A DNA stretch of 40,319 nt. It comes from Candidatus Yanofskybacteria bacterium RIFCSPHIGHO2_01_FULL_43_32 (GTDB taxonomy: Bacteria > Patescibacteriota > Minisyncoccia > 2-02-FULL-40-12 > GWA2-44-9). The notes under the pieces were generated by a model. The model was given only the letters and a program-made list of their open reading frames with translations, made no database searches and was not told the origin of the DNA. Positions 25,005 through 31,984 of this stretch are shown here, piece after piece (positions within the stretch are counted from its first letter, which is position 1; each line of letters starts with the position of its first letter). The DNA lies in NCBI GenBank assembly GCA_001794125.1, contig MGJF01000003.1:22114-62432 (forward strand). Reading direction: 5' to 3'. The position numbers and the translations under genes were made by a program.

Positions 25005-25024
25005 GTCCCCGAAAGGGGGCTTTT
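25005..25024 (+). terminator. Rho-independent terminator of the 24.8-25.0 kb transcript
   Basis: GTCCCC (25005-25010), GAAA loop, GGGGGC (25015-25020), then TTTT. No coding gene ends here, so it probably ends a non-coding transcript that starts near 24757 after TAAAAT (24744-24749), about 270 nt. It could also terminate read-through from the restriction-modification gene, 350 bases upstream. Confidence 0.75.
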
Positions 25025-25063
25025 GGTCTTAACTATCATAGCCCATATCTTATTTCAGGCGAG

Positions 25064-25180
25064 TTTGAACTTTTATTGCCGATTGTTACCTACCACCCAA
25101 CCAACCGGCAGAGGGGGTGTGCTTTTTTAAAATCAGTAGTATTTTTAAAAAGTGCACCCCGCAGCATGCGTAGAGGTTGT
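25064..25180 (+). ncRNA. Structured repeat family 1, copy B (candidate ncRNA)
   Basis: TTTGAAC and TTATTGCC (from 25064), CCAACCGGCAGAGG, hairpin GGGGTGTGCTTTTTTAAAAT (25114-25133), loop CAGTAGT, ATTTTTAAAAAGTGCACCCC (25141-25160), then GCAGCATGCGTAGAGG and TTGT. The stem pairs with one T/T mismatch and tandem U.G/G.U at stem positions 7 and 8, the same wobbles as copy C. ATTTCAG at 25052-25058 may also pair with CTGAAAT at 25191-25197. It lies between the terminator and the Phd-like gene. Confidence 0.65.
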
Positions 25181-25201
25181 AGGGTGCTATCTGAAATGAA
25201 G

Positions 25202-25230
25202 TTGCATTTTTTTGAATATTTTAATAATAT
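25202..25230 (+). promoter_or_regulatory. Promoter of the Phd-like gene
   Basis: TTGCAT (25202-25207), a 17-bp spacer and TAATAT (25225-25230). The start is expected near 25237, three bases before the ATG, again giving a leaderless layout. Confidence 0.5.
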
Positions 25231-25239
25231 ACTCCAGTA

Positions 25240-25566
25240 ATGAACATAGACGAACTAAAAAAATTAGTTAAGCATTCTACGGCGGTTTTAGTGCTGGATA
25301 ACGGAGAGCCGTCTTTTGCGATTTTAAGCTATGAGATGTATAAGGATCTTGTTTTGGGCGGAAAAGAAAAGGAAATCAAGATAAATCACACAGTTACTAA
25401 TGGAATAAGCCAAAAAGAAAACATAATTCCTCCTGCAAAACCCACACTTCCCGACAACGAGCTCGAGATACTAGAAAGGATAAATAAGGATATATTGGCT
25501 TTACAGAGTGAGATAGAGAAAGAGGAAAAATTGGTGGCAGTTGATCCCTCACCTTTCGTGGATTAA
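25240..25566 (+). CDS. Phd/YefM antitoxin-like small protein
   Basis: 108 residues. The first half (MNIDELKKLVKHSTAVLVL, then DNGEPSFAILSYEMYKDLVL) resembles the DNA-binding fold of Phd/YefM antitoxins: short helix, two beta strands with an NGxPxxxxxSYExY pattern. The second half is a linker followed by a charged helix (LEILERINKDILALQSEI). No toxin gene (RelE, Doc or PIN) is adjacent, so it may be an orphan regulator. Its 3' end forms one arm of an inverted repeat reaching to the tuf promoter, which suggests a possible role at tuf, but that is conjecture. Confidence 0.55.
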   Translation: MNIDELKKLVKHSTAVLVLDNGEPSFAILSYEMYKDLVLGGKEKEIKINHTVTNGISQKENIIPPAKPTLPDNELEILERINKDILALQSEIEKEEKLVAVDPSPFVD

Positions 25567-25612
25567 TCTTGTCTATGGCATAGTGAATGCATATCCACAA
25601 AAGGTGAGGGAT
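25544..25612. promoter_or_regulatory. Inverted repeat overlapping the tuf -35 region
   Basis: ATCCCTCACCTTT (25544-25556) pairs with AAAGGTGAGGGAT (25600-25612) and TGGAT (25559-25563) with ATCCA (25593-25597), spaced by 29 nt. The right arm ends on the first base of the tuf -35, and the left arm lies in the last codons of the Phd-like gene. It could be an operator or a transcription stop for the upstream gene. Confidence 0.55.
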
Positions 25613-25640
25613 TGACTAATCGGCGCCATTCCGCTAAAAT
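25612..25640 (+). promoter_or_regulatory. tuf promoter
   Basis: TTGACT (25612-25617), an exact 17-bp spacer and TAAAAT (25635-25640). The leader to the ATG at 25737 is about 90 nt. Confidence 0.8.
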
Positions 25641-25701
25641 AGATATTACGTGTTTAATTAATGTAATGGCCAATAGGATAGATAGCCAATAGTCGAAAAC
25701 T

Positions 25702-25738
25702 ATTTGCTAATCACTATTCGCTAATCACTAAAGCAAAT
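25702..25738 (+). promoter_or_regulatory. Hairpin enclosing the tuf start codon, with tandem 11-mers
   Basis: ATTTGC (25702-25707) pairs with GCAAAT (25733-25738), which includes the first two bases of the tuf ATG. The loop holds GCTAATCACTA twice (25706-25716, 25720-25730). No Shine-Dalgarno is visible. This may control translation initiation. Confidence 0.4.
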
Positions 25739-26939
25739 GGCAGGGAAATTTGAAAGAACTAAGCCGCATTTGAATGTCGGCACAATCGGTCATGTTGACC
25801 ACGGAAAAACCACGCTAACGGCGGGTATTTTGCATGTTTTGAATTTAATGAAAGATGACGGGTATTCTGCCCGTGAAGAAGGAGTAGACCAGATCGACAA
25901 CGCTCCTGAAGAAAAGGCCAGAGGTATCACTATCGCTTTACACCACTCTGAATATGAGACGCCCAAGCGCCACTACGCTCACGTTGACGCTCCGGGCCAC
26001 GCCGACTACATCAAAAACATGATAACCGGCGCCGCCCAAATGGATGGAGCGATTTTGGTTGTTGCCGCCACTGATGGTCCTATGCCTCAAACAAGAGAGC
26101 ATATTTTGCTTGCAAGACAAGTTGGTGTTCCCAACATTGTCGTATTTCTTAACAAAGTAGACATGGTTGATGATTCGGAAATGGTTGACTTGGTTGAAGC
26201 CGAAATAAGAGAATTATTGAATAAATATCAATTCCCCGGAGACAAAACCCCGATTATTCGAGGTTCTGGCTTGAAAGCCCTTGAAGCCAAATCAAAAGAT
26301 GACCAGTATGCCAAGCCGATTAAAGAATTGATGGATGCATTGGACACTTTCTTTCCGGATCCCGTCAGAGAAGTTGAAAAACCGTTCCTCATGCCCGTTG
26401 AAGACATATTTTCAATTGAAGGAAGAGGAACCGTTGTAACGGGAAGAATTGAAAGAGGAAAGGTCAAACTCAATGAAGAAATCGAGATAGTCGGCATCAA
26501 ACCGACTGCGAAGACCGTTGTCACCGGTATTGAAATGTTCAATAAGCAATTGGACGAAGGTATGGCCGGAGACAATGCGGGGATACTTTTAAGAGGAACC
26601 AAGAAAGAAGAAATTGAAAGAGGACAGGTTTTGGCAAAGCCGGGCACGATTACTCCTCATACCGACTTTGACGCAGAAATATATGTTTTGACAAAAGAAG
26701 AAGGCGGAAGACACACCCCTTTCTTCAAAGGATACAAACCTCAATTCTATTTCCGAACCACCGATGTTACGGGAGAAGTATTATTGCCGGAAGGAACCGA
26801 GATGGTAATGCCCGGAGACACCATAAGTTTGAAAGTACAGTTGATTGCTCCTATCGCTATGGAAGAAAAGCAGAGATTTGCCATTAGAGAAGGAGGCAAG
26901 ACTGTCGGTGCCGGAGCCGTAACCAAAATTAATAAGTAA
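25737..26939 (+). CDS. tuf: Elongation factor Tu
   Basis: Delivers aminoacyl-tRNA to the ribosome; 400 residues. G1 GHVDHGKTT (18-26), switch 1 [15 protein letters not shown]3 DAPGHADY, G4 NKVDMVDD, and the domain II/III blocks [13 protein letters not shown] and [19 protein letters not shown]. The variant ALHHSEY in place of the usual NTAHVEY differs from model bacteria but keeps the Thr before it. It has its own promoter and ends in a strong terminator, so it is expressed separately from fusA and rpsJ. Confidence 0.98.
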   Translation: MAGKFERTKPHLNVGTIGHVDHGKTTLTAGILHVLNLMKDDGYSAREEGVDQIDNAPEEKARGITIALHHSEYETPKRHYAHVDAPGHADYIKNMITGAAQMDGAILVVAATDGPMPQTREHILLARQVGVPNIVVFLNKVDMVDDSEMVDLVEAEIRELLNKYQFPGDKTPIIRGSGLKALEAKSKDDQYAKPIKELMDALDTFFPDPVREVEKPFLMPVEDIFSIEGRGTVVTGRIERGKVKLNEEIEIVGIKPTAKTVVTGIEMFNKQLDEGMAGDNAGILLRGTKKEEIERGQVLAKPGTITPHTDFDAEIYVLTKEEGGRHTPFFKGYKPQFYFRTTDVTGEVLLPEGTEMVMPGDTISLKVQLIAPIAMEEKQRFAIREGGKTVGAGAVTKINK

Positions 26940-26949
26940 TAATTAAATT

Positions 26950-26990
26950 GAAGCCCCGACGGGTAGTCGGGGCTTCAAAATGTTCTTTTC
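26950..26990 (+). terminator. Terminator after tuf
   Basis: GAAGCCCCGAC (26950-26960), loop GGGTA, GTCGGGGCTTC (26966-26976), then a mixed T stretch (TGTTCTTTT). An 11-bp perfect stem. The rpsJ ATG follows 22 bases after the stem, so it may act as a partial attenuator between tuf and the S10 cluster. Confidence 0.85.
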
Positions 26991-26997
26991 AAGTAAA

Positions 26998-27324
26998 ATG
27001 GCTAAAAAAACGATAGAAACAAGTCAAAGAATACGAATCAAACTGCGGGCTTATGATAATAAGATCATAGACAAGTCCGCTGCCCAGATCGTTGAAACGA
27101 TTGAAAGATACGGGGGCCACCCGATAGGTCCGGTGCCGTTGCCGACTGAAATAGCGAAGTATACGGTAAACCGTTCGGCTTTCATTGATAAGAATTCCAG
27201 GGAACAGTTTGAGATGAGAACCCACAAGAGAATCATAGACATAGAAGCACCGACACCGAAGATAATTGATGCACTGATGAATTTGAATCTGCCATCCGGA
27301 GTAGATATAGAATTAAAAATGTAA
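26998..27324 (+). CDS. rpsJ: 30S ribosomal protein S10
   Basis: A 108-residue uS10; also the NusE partner in antitermination. [20 protein letters not shown] (near 14-33), [17 protein letters not shown] and [12 protein letters not shown] are family motifs. The start is ATG 26998 (MAKKTIETS); an earlier ATG at 26980 lies in the terminator tail. It is followed by 411 bases of structured non-coding DNA before rplC, unlike the tight spacing usual in this operon. Confidence 0.96.
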   Translation: MAKKTIETSQRIRIKLRAYDNKIIDKSAAQIVETIERYGGHPIGPVPLPTEIAKYTVNRSAFIDKNSREQFEMRTHKRIIDIEAPTPKIIDALMNLNLPSGVDIELKM

Positions 27325-27333
27325 TAATTATTC

Positions 27334-27551
27334 CCTTACTTCTCGCCTTAAGAAATTAGGACGAGAGAATAAGGTAGCCACCGCCTTGGGCGGGGCCCCG
27401 CTAAAAGCGGTGGTAATAAGACGGTGTATTTATCCGGCAAGGGTTGGACAAGTTCGCGAAAGCGAGAACATCCATCACATCCGGTTCCGCCAGTTGGCGG
27501 ATAAAAATTCACTTATCGTATTAAAACCTTAATTGAAATAAGTGGTTTTAA
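27334..27551 (+). promoter_or_regulatory. Structured rpsJ-rplC region, 5' part
   Basis: In the 27325-27735 gap. Hairpin CCTTA/TAAGG plus TCTCG/CGAGA (27334-27374). CCACCGC (27378-27384)/GCGGTGG (27407-27413) encloses the self-complementary GCGGGGCCCCGC (27390-27401). Then two interleaved pairings: CACTTAT (27510-27516) with ATAAGTG (27538-27544), and TTAAAACC (27521-27528) with GGTTTTAA (27544-27551). They are crossed, so they form either a pseudoknot or exclusive alternatives. Likely a regulatory leader, not coding. Confidence 0.5.
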
Positions 27552-27596
27552 ACAAGGTAAGACCAAATTAAATAGTCAAAATAAGATTAGCGGCAG

Positions 27597-27623
27597 CGCC
27601 GGCTAGTCCGGCGTTTTGTTTTG
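27597..27623 (+). terminator. Terminator or attenuator before rplC
   Basis: CGCCGG (27597-27602), loop CTAGT, CCGGCG (27608-27613), then TTTTGTTTTG. It sits between two ribosomal-protein genes, after a stretch with alternative pairings, so attenuation of rplC and downstream genes is plausible. Confidence 0.7.
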
Positions 27624-27630
27624 AATAACG

Positions 27631-27725
27631 TTGACCGAGGGGTGGCCCGAGTGGGGACCCCAGTGACGCGCAGGCAGCAGTCGAGCATCTCTGGGGTGAT
27701 GAGGGGCAGGCCCCCGAAGGCCATT
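27631..27725 (+). ncRNA. GC-rich structured segment directly upstream of rplC
   Basis: CCCCAG (27658-27663)/CTGGGG (27691-27696) form a stem, followed by TGATGA, a GGGG-CAGG-CCCC hairpin and CGAAGGCC, which can pair with GGCC at 27644-27647. The three-way-junction shape and base composition differ sharply from the AT-rich surroundings. It ends about 10 bases before the rplC ATG. Probably a leader RNA element. Confidence 0.45.
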
Positions 27726-27735
27726 AATAAAAAAC

Positions 27736-28353
27736 ATGAAATTCATATTAGGTAAAAAATTAGGGATGTCACAGGTTTTTGAGGAAGACGGAAAGGTCAT
27801 TCCTGTTACCGTTGTTGAAGTTGAGCCAAATGTTGTGGTGCAGGTAAGGACTAAAGAAAAAGACGGTTATGAAGCGGTTCAAGTGGGAACGGGAACCAGA
27901 AAGATTAAAAACATAAATAAACCGCAAAAAGGACACTACAAAGATTTAGGAAACTTTGAGACCTTAAAAGAATTTAGGATCACAGAAGCGGGCGGCCAGG
28001 AATTGAAAGCGGGAGATAAATTCGATGCTTCTGTTTTTGCCGTCGGAGACAAGGTAAGAGTTACGGGGATGTCCAAGGGTAAAGGTTTTGCCGGAGTTAT
28101 GAAAAGACACGGTTTTCACGGAATGCCTCACAGCCACGGCCATCACCACGTTGCAAGACATGCGGGTTCTATCGGTCAAAGATTTCCCCAGCATACGTTG
28201 CCGGGAATGAGAATGGCCGGACGAATGGGAGCTGACCAGGTAACCACAAGAGGGCTGAAAATCGTGAGAGTTGATGTTGAGAACGGATTGCTTGCGGTCA
28301 AAGGCGCGACTCCGGGATACAGAGGTCAATTATTAATGATCCAATCACAATAA
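27736..28353 (+). CDS. rplC: 50S ribosomal protein L3
   Basis: A 205-residue uL3, an early assembly protein near the peptidyl-transferase centre. KFILGKKLGMSQVFEEDGKV at the N-terminus, GMSKGKGFAGVMKRHGFHG near 113-131 and GSIGQRFPQ with MAGRMGADQVTTRGLKIV are diagnostic. The central loop is His-rich (HGMPHSHGHHHVARH), beyond the usual pattern. rplD starts two bases after its stop. Confidence 0.97.
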   Translation: MKFILGKKLGMSQVFEEDGKVIPVTVVEVEPNVVVQVRTKEKDGYEAVQVGTGTRKIKNINKPQKGHYKDLGNFETLKEFRITEAGGQELKAGDKFDASVFAVGDKVRVTGMSKGKGFAGVMKRHGFHGMPHSHGHHHVARHAGSIGQRFPQHTLPGMRMAGRMGADQVTTRGLKIVRVDVENGLLAVKGATPGYRGQLLMIQSQ

Positions 28354-28354
28354 A

Positions 28355-28993
28355 ATGCAGTATCCATTATACAATCAAAAAGCTGAAAATATCGGAAAGG
28401 TTGATTTGCCCGATGCGATTTTTAATTTGGCGATGAATAATGACTTGGTTCATCAGATTATAACTTCCTTGAGGTCTAACAAGAGACAGGTTATCGCTCA
28501 CGCCAAGGGCCGGGGAGAAGTAAGAGGCGGGGGTAAAAAACCATGGAAACAGAAGGGTACCGGCCGGGCCAGACACGCTTCCATCCGTTCACCGATTTGG
28601 AAAGGCGGAGGAGTAACCTTCGGACCGACCAAGGAAAGAAATTTCAAAAAGAAGATAAATAAAAAAATGGCCCGAAGAGCGCTGTTCATGGTCTTGTCTT
28701 CAAAAGCAAAAGATAAACAACTTTTTGTTTTGGATGACGTTAGATTGGAAAATCCAAAAACAAAAGAAATGGCGGTAATAATGAAAAATCTTTCAAGCCT
28801 GATGGGTAATAAACCGACCGTTTTGCTGGCGCTTCCTTCAATGGAGGATAAGATAAAAAGGTCGTCAAAAAATTTGCCCAACTTTTCAGCGGTCGAAGCC
28901 AGAAACTTGAACCCGTTAGAAATTTTGTCTTATAAGTATTTGGTTTTGGCCAAAGATTCCGTAGATGCTTTAAATAAGACATTTAATAAATAA
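28355..28993 (+). CDS. rplD: 50S ribosomal protein L4
   Basis: A 212-residue uL4. The basic exit-tunnel loop AKGRGEVRGGGKKPWKQKG (from about 50) and the RHASIRSPIWKGGGVTFGP block are characteristic, followed by the globular end with NLNPLEILSYKYLVLAKDSV. In E. coli L4 autoregulates the S10 operon; whether that holds here is unknown, but structured leaders lie in the same cluster. Confidence 0.96.
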   Translation: MQYPLYNQKAENIGKVDLPDAIFNLAMNNDLVHQIITSLRSNKRQVIAHAKGRGEVRGGGKKPWKQKGTGRARHASIRSPIWKGGGVTFGPTKERNFKKKINKKMARRALFMVLSSKAKDKQLFVLDDVRLENPKTKEMAVIMKNLSSLMGNKPTVLLALPSMEDKIKRSSKNLPNFSAVEARNLNPLEILSYKYLVLAKDSVDALNKTFNK

Positions 28994-28994
28994 T

Positions 28995-29429
28995 ATGGCG
29001 TTAAATCTTTTTAAAAAAAATCCGTCAGTTGACGGAAAGAAAAAGAAGCCTTCAAAAAAGGAAGGTGTTGCCGCAATGGAAGAAACAAAATCCATTCGAC
29101 AAGCTCAGGACAGGGAATCTGCGCCAATGTTGCCGGTTGCTGGCAATGCGGAAGCTTACAGGGTTTTGAAAAATTTTTATGTAAGCGAAAAAGCTTCTTT
29201 ATTGAACGGATTTAATCAATATATTTTCAAGGTTTTTAGAAGCGCCAATAAGAGCCAGATAAGAAAACAAGTTGAAAAACTTTTTAATGTAAAGGTTGAG
29301 AGCGTTAAGGTTTTAAATATGCCGAGAAAAAGGAGAGATTTGGGCCGGCATCCCGGTTTCAAGTCTGAATATAAGAAAGCAATCGTAGTTTTGGCAAAAG
29401 GCCAGACAATAGAACAGGCCAAACCATAA
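28995..29429 (+). CDS. rplW: 50S ribosomal protein L23, N-terminally extended
   Basis: A 144-residue uL23 at the exit tunnel, docking site for targeting factors. The conserved part starts near residue 53 (AYRVLKNFYVSEKASLL), with FKVFRSANKSQIRKQVEKLF and a PRKRRDLGRHPGF-type loop. The first ~50 residues are a Lys-rich extension that includes IRQAQDRE, produced by a 16-bp dispersed repeat (29095-29110) whose exact reverse complement lies in the rpsN-rpsH gap. An in-frame repeat insertion in a non-conserved tail is the likely origin. Confidence 0.94.
   Translation: MALNLFKKNPSVDGKKKKPSKKEGVAAMEETKSIRQAQDRESAPMLPVAGNAEAYRVLKNFYVSEKASLLNGFNQYIFKVFRSANKSQIRKQVEKLFNVKVESVKVLNMPRKRRDLGRHPGFKSEYKKAIVVLAKGQTIEQAKP
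29095..29110 (+). repeat. Dispersed 16-bp repeat inside rplW
   Basis: TTCGACAAGCTCAGGA, the exact reverse complement of 34482-34497 in the rpsN-rpsH gap. A degenerate relative (GAGCTTGCCGAA) is in the rpsH-rplF gap. Confidence 0.8.
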
Positions 29430-29437
29430 AACAGAGT

Positions 29438-29574
29438 TCCCGTTAGTCGCCGACGCGTGTCCCCATTCCACTTCTACAGAGAGTTATCGGGCTAAAGCAC
29501 CGATACACTCCGAGCCGAGTAGCATTAAGAAAGGGAAAAGAGAATGGGGCCCCTCGCGGGCGACTTTAACGGGA
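29438..29574 (+). ncRNA. Structured leader between rplW and rplB
   Basis: A 137-nt element. TCCCGTTA (29438-29445)/TAACGGGA (29567-29574); GTCGCC (29446-29451)/GGCGAC (29559-29564); CCCCATTC (29461-29468)/GAATGGGG (29542-29549); CTAC (29474-29477)/GTAG (29519-29522); ATCGG (29486-29490)/CCGAT (29500-29504). About 27 pairs in one coaxial rod. It ends 14 bases before the rplB ATG. Contains GAGCCGAG, also present in the rpsQ leader element. Candidate autoregulatory r-protein binding site. Confidence 0.6.
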
Positions 29575-29588
29575 GCCCACTCCGCGAC

Positions 29589-30413
29589 ATGAAAGAATAT
29601 AAACCGACAACACCTTCCAGAAGAGGAATGAAAGGATATGATTTTTCTCAATTAACCAAGATTGAGCCTTTAAAGTCGCACAAATGGGGATTCAGCAAAT
29701 CATACGGAAGAAATAACAGGGGAAGGATTACCGGTCCGCGAAAAGGCGGCGGAGCAAAGAGATTGTTCAGAGACATAGATTTCAAGCAGACGGACAAATT
29801 GAACATTCCCGGAAAGGTTGTAGCTTTGGAATACGATCCGAATCGAACGTCGAGAATAGCCAGAATTCATTTTGCGGATGGAGAAAAAAGATATATATTG
29901 GCTCCGCAAGAATTGAAGGTGGGAGATTCGGTTATTACCGCAGAACAGGCCCCCATAAGACCCGGCAATAGAATGAAATTGAAAAACATTCCACAGGGTT
30001 CCCTTGTTCATAATGTGGAATTATTCCCGGGACAGGGCGGAAAAATAGTCAGGTCAGCGGGTTCCGGAGCCACTGTTTTAGCGAGCGAAGGCGGTTTTGT
30101 TCAGTTAGTAATGCCGTCATCTGAAAATAGAAGGATTTTGGGAGAGTCCTATGCGTCTATCGGCCAGGTTTCTAATTCAGAACACAGCACGATTGTCTTA
30201 GGGAAAGCGGGAAAATCCAGATGGCTTGGCCGAAGACCCAAGGTAAGAGGTACGGCCATGAATCCGGTTGACCACCCATATGGAGGCGGAGAAGGCAGGC
30301 AGGGCAGAGGAACAAGACGCCCGAAGACCGCTTACGGAAAAATTACGGGCGGAAGAAAAACAAGAAATAAAAAGAAAAAGTCGGGTAAATTCATAATCAG
30401 AAGAACCAAATAA
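29589..30413 (+). CDS. rplB: 50S ribosomal protein L2
   Basis: A 274-residue uL2, needed for subunit association and peptidyl transfer. KEYKPTTPSRRGMKGYDF at the start, GRNNRGRITGPRKGGG near 38-53, and the catalytic-region loop GTAMNPVDHPYGGGEGR near 222-238. The first His of this loop is kept, while the second usual His is Tyr. The ATG at 29589 is chosen because the extra 15 residues upstream fall inside the conserved leader hairpin and match no L2. Confidence 0.97.
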   Translation: MKEYKPTTPSRRGMKGYDFSQLTKIEPLKSHKWGFSKSYGRNNRGRITGPRKGGGAKRLFRDIDFKQTDKLNIPGKVVALEYDPNRTSRIARIHFADGEKRYILAPQELKVGDSVITAEQAPIRPGNRMKLKNIPQGSLVHNVELFPGQGGKIVRSAGSGATVLASEGGFVQLVMPSSENRRILGESYASIGQVSNSEHSTIVLGKAGKSRWLGRRPKVRGTAMNPVDHPYGGGEGRQGRGTRRPKTAYGKITGGRKTRNKKKKSGKFIIRRTK

Positions 30414-30419
30414 AACAAC

Positions 30420-30782
30420 ATGAGCCGATCACTTAAAAAGGGGCCATATGTGGACGAAAAGCTATTGAAAAAGGTAGGCAAGCTTAGGGCGGGCGACAAG
30501 ACGATTATCAAGACATGGTCAAGGGACTGCACGATTATTCCGGAAATGATAGGATTCACTTTCGGCGTGCATAACGGCAGAGTTCATGTTCCTGTTTTTG
30601 TGACAGAAGACATGATTGGACATAAATTGGGGGAGTTTTCATTAACCAGAAAATTCGTAAGACATGGCGGAAAAATGCAGAGAGAATTAGAGGCCGCCCA
30701 GAAACAGAAAGAGATTGAAGCCGCCCAGGCGGCCAAAGCTCCGGCCGAAGGAGCCGCGCCAGCCGTTGCGTCCAAAAAATAA
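30420..30782 (+). CDS. rpsS: 30S ribosomal protein S19 with C-terminal tail
   Basis: A 120-residue uS19 in the 30S head. [41 protein letters not shown] (in two parts) and [14 protein letters not shown] are canonical to about residue 82. The remaining ~38 residues are an Ala/Glu/Lys-rich helix ([15 protein letters not shown]) absent from model bacteria. Six bases after rplB. Confidence 0.96.
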   Translation: MSRSLKKGPYVDEKLLKKVGKLRAGDKTIIKTWSRDCTIIPEMIGFTFGVHNGRVHVPVFVTEDMIGHKLGEFSLTRKFVRHGGKMQRELEAAQKQKEIEAAQAAKAPAEGAAPAVASKK

Positions 30783-30799
30783 TATTTAAATATTTCAAT

Positions 30800-31309
30800 A
30801 TGACCCAAGTTAAAGCACAACTGAACGGATTGAGAATCGCCCCGAGAAAAGTCAGGGCTGTTACGAATTTGCTCAAGGGCAAAGATGTTGTCTATGCCCT
30901 GAATCAGATGGAGTTTTTTATGAAGAGATCTGTTTTGCCGTTGATAAAATTATTGAATTCAGCTATTGCCAACGCGGAGAACAATTTCAGCATGGTTAAG
31001 AACAATCTTTATATTAAAGAGTTTCTTGTTGACGAGGGGATTAAATTAAAAAGATTCAGACCGAAAGCGCAGGGAAGAGCCGGGGAAATTCAGAAGAAAA
31101 CCAGCAGAGTACGGCTTGTTCTGGATGAAAGAGTTGCCGGATTAAAGAGACAGGCAACGGAAAAGAAAGCCAAAGAAAAAACCGGGCCAATCGCAGAAGA
31201 ATCAACAAAGACAGAAATAAAGAGACATGAACACGAAGTTAAGACCGAAATAGGAAAGAAAAGCGAGGGTAGTATAGCCAGGAGATTATTTAGAAGGAAA
31301 CAAGTATAA
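30800..31309 (+). CDS. rplV: 50S ribosomal protein L22 with charged C-terminal tail
   Basis: A 169-residue uL22, whose beta-hairpin lines the exit tunnel. NGLRIAPRKVRAVTNLLKGK near 9-28, a central NAENNFSM and KRFRPKAQGRAGEIQKKTS near 79-97 fit the family. From about residue 115 a Lys/Glu-rich extension (EKKAKEKTG, KTEIKRHEHEVKTEIGKK) nearly doubles its length. It is followed closely by rpsC. Confidence 0.95.
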   Translation: MTQVKAQLNGLRIAPRKVRAVTNLLKGKDVVYALNQMEFFMKRSVLPLIKLLNSAIANAENNFSMVKNNLYIKEFLVDEGIKLKRFRPKAQGRAGEIQKKTSRVRLVLDERVAGLKRQATEKKAKEKTGPIAEESTKTEIKRHEHEVKTEIGKKSEGSIARRLFRRKQV

Positions 31310-31323
31310 TAGCCGATATCAAT

Positions 31324-31959
31324 ATGGGACAAAAAATATCACCGACATCATTCAGGACGGGTATTCAAAAGGACTGGGCGTCCCGTTGGTTTGGCGGACG
31401 CAAATATGTGCCGTATTTAAAAGATGATGTCGCCGCAAGATCTTTTCTGAATAAAAAATTAAAGAATATGAGCGTGGACAGGATTGAACTGGAACGGGGA
31501 ACCGACGCCTTGAACGTGATTATTTTTACAGCCAGGCCAGGATTGCTGATCGGACGCGGAGGCACTGGTGTCGAAGAACTTAAAAATGCCATTCAGAAAA
31601 TGTTTAAAAACAAAGTTTCAGTCAGAATAGAGATCCAAGAGATCAAAAATCCGGAAGCATCCGCCATGATAATGGCCGAATCCATAGTTGACCAGATAGA
31701 AAAGAGAATTCCTTTCAGAAGAGTAATGAAACAGACGTTGGCCAAAATAATCGCTTCTAAGCAGGTTAAGGGCGCCAAGATATTGCTCGGCGGCCGGTTA
31801 GACGGAGCCGAGATTGCGCGTTCCGAACACTTGGAAGAAGGCAATTTGCCGCTACAAACATTGAGAGCCGATATAGATTACGCAAAAGCAACCGCCAGCA
31901 CCACATACGGAACAATAGGAGTGAAGGTGTGGATTTATAAAGGAGAGAAATTCGAGTAA
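31324..31959 (+). CDS. rpsC: 30S ribosomal protein S3
   Basis: A 211-residue uS3, part of the mRNA entry site. MGQKISPTSFRTGIQKDW at the start, KH-domain GLLIGRGGTGVEELKNAI near 73-90, and the C-terminal domain GAKILLGGRLDGAEIARSEH with GVKVWIYKGE. The length is near normal. Start ATG 31324, 14 bases after rplV. Confidence 0.97.
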   Translation: MGQKISPTSFRTGIQKDWASRWFGGRKYVPYLKDDVAARSFLNKKLKNMSVDRIELERGTDALNVIIFTARPGLLIGRGGTGVEELKNAIQKMFKNKVSVRIEIQEIKNPEASAMIMAESIVDQIEKRIPFRRVMKQTLAKIIASKQVKGAKILLGGRLDGAEIARSEHLEEGNLPLQTLRADIDYAKATASTTYGTIGVKVWIYKGEKFE

Positions 31960-31984
31960 AGTTTAAACGTTTTAAGATACAAAC

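Noticed and set aside
27644-27725. Hammerhead-ribozyme-like core (TGATGA, GGGG/CCCC stem, CGAA) before rplC
   Set aside because: The base before TGATGA is G rather than the required C, GAA is followed by G, and ten bases separate the expected stem III strand from stem I. The catalytic core is not satisfied.
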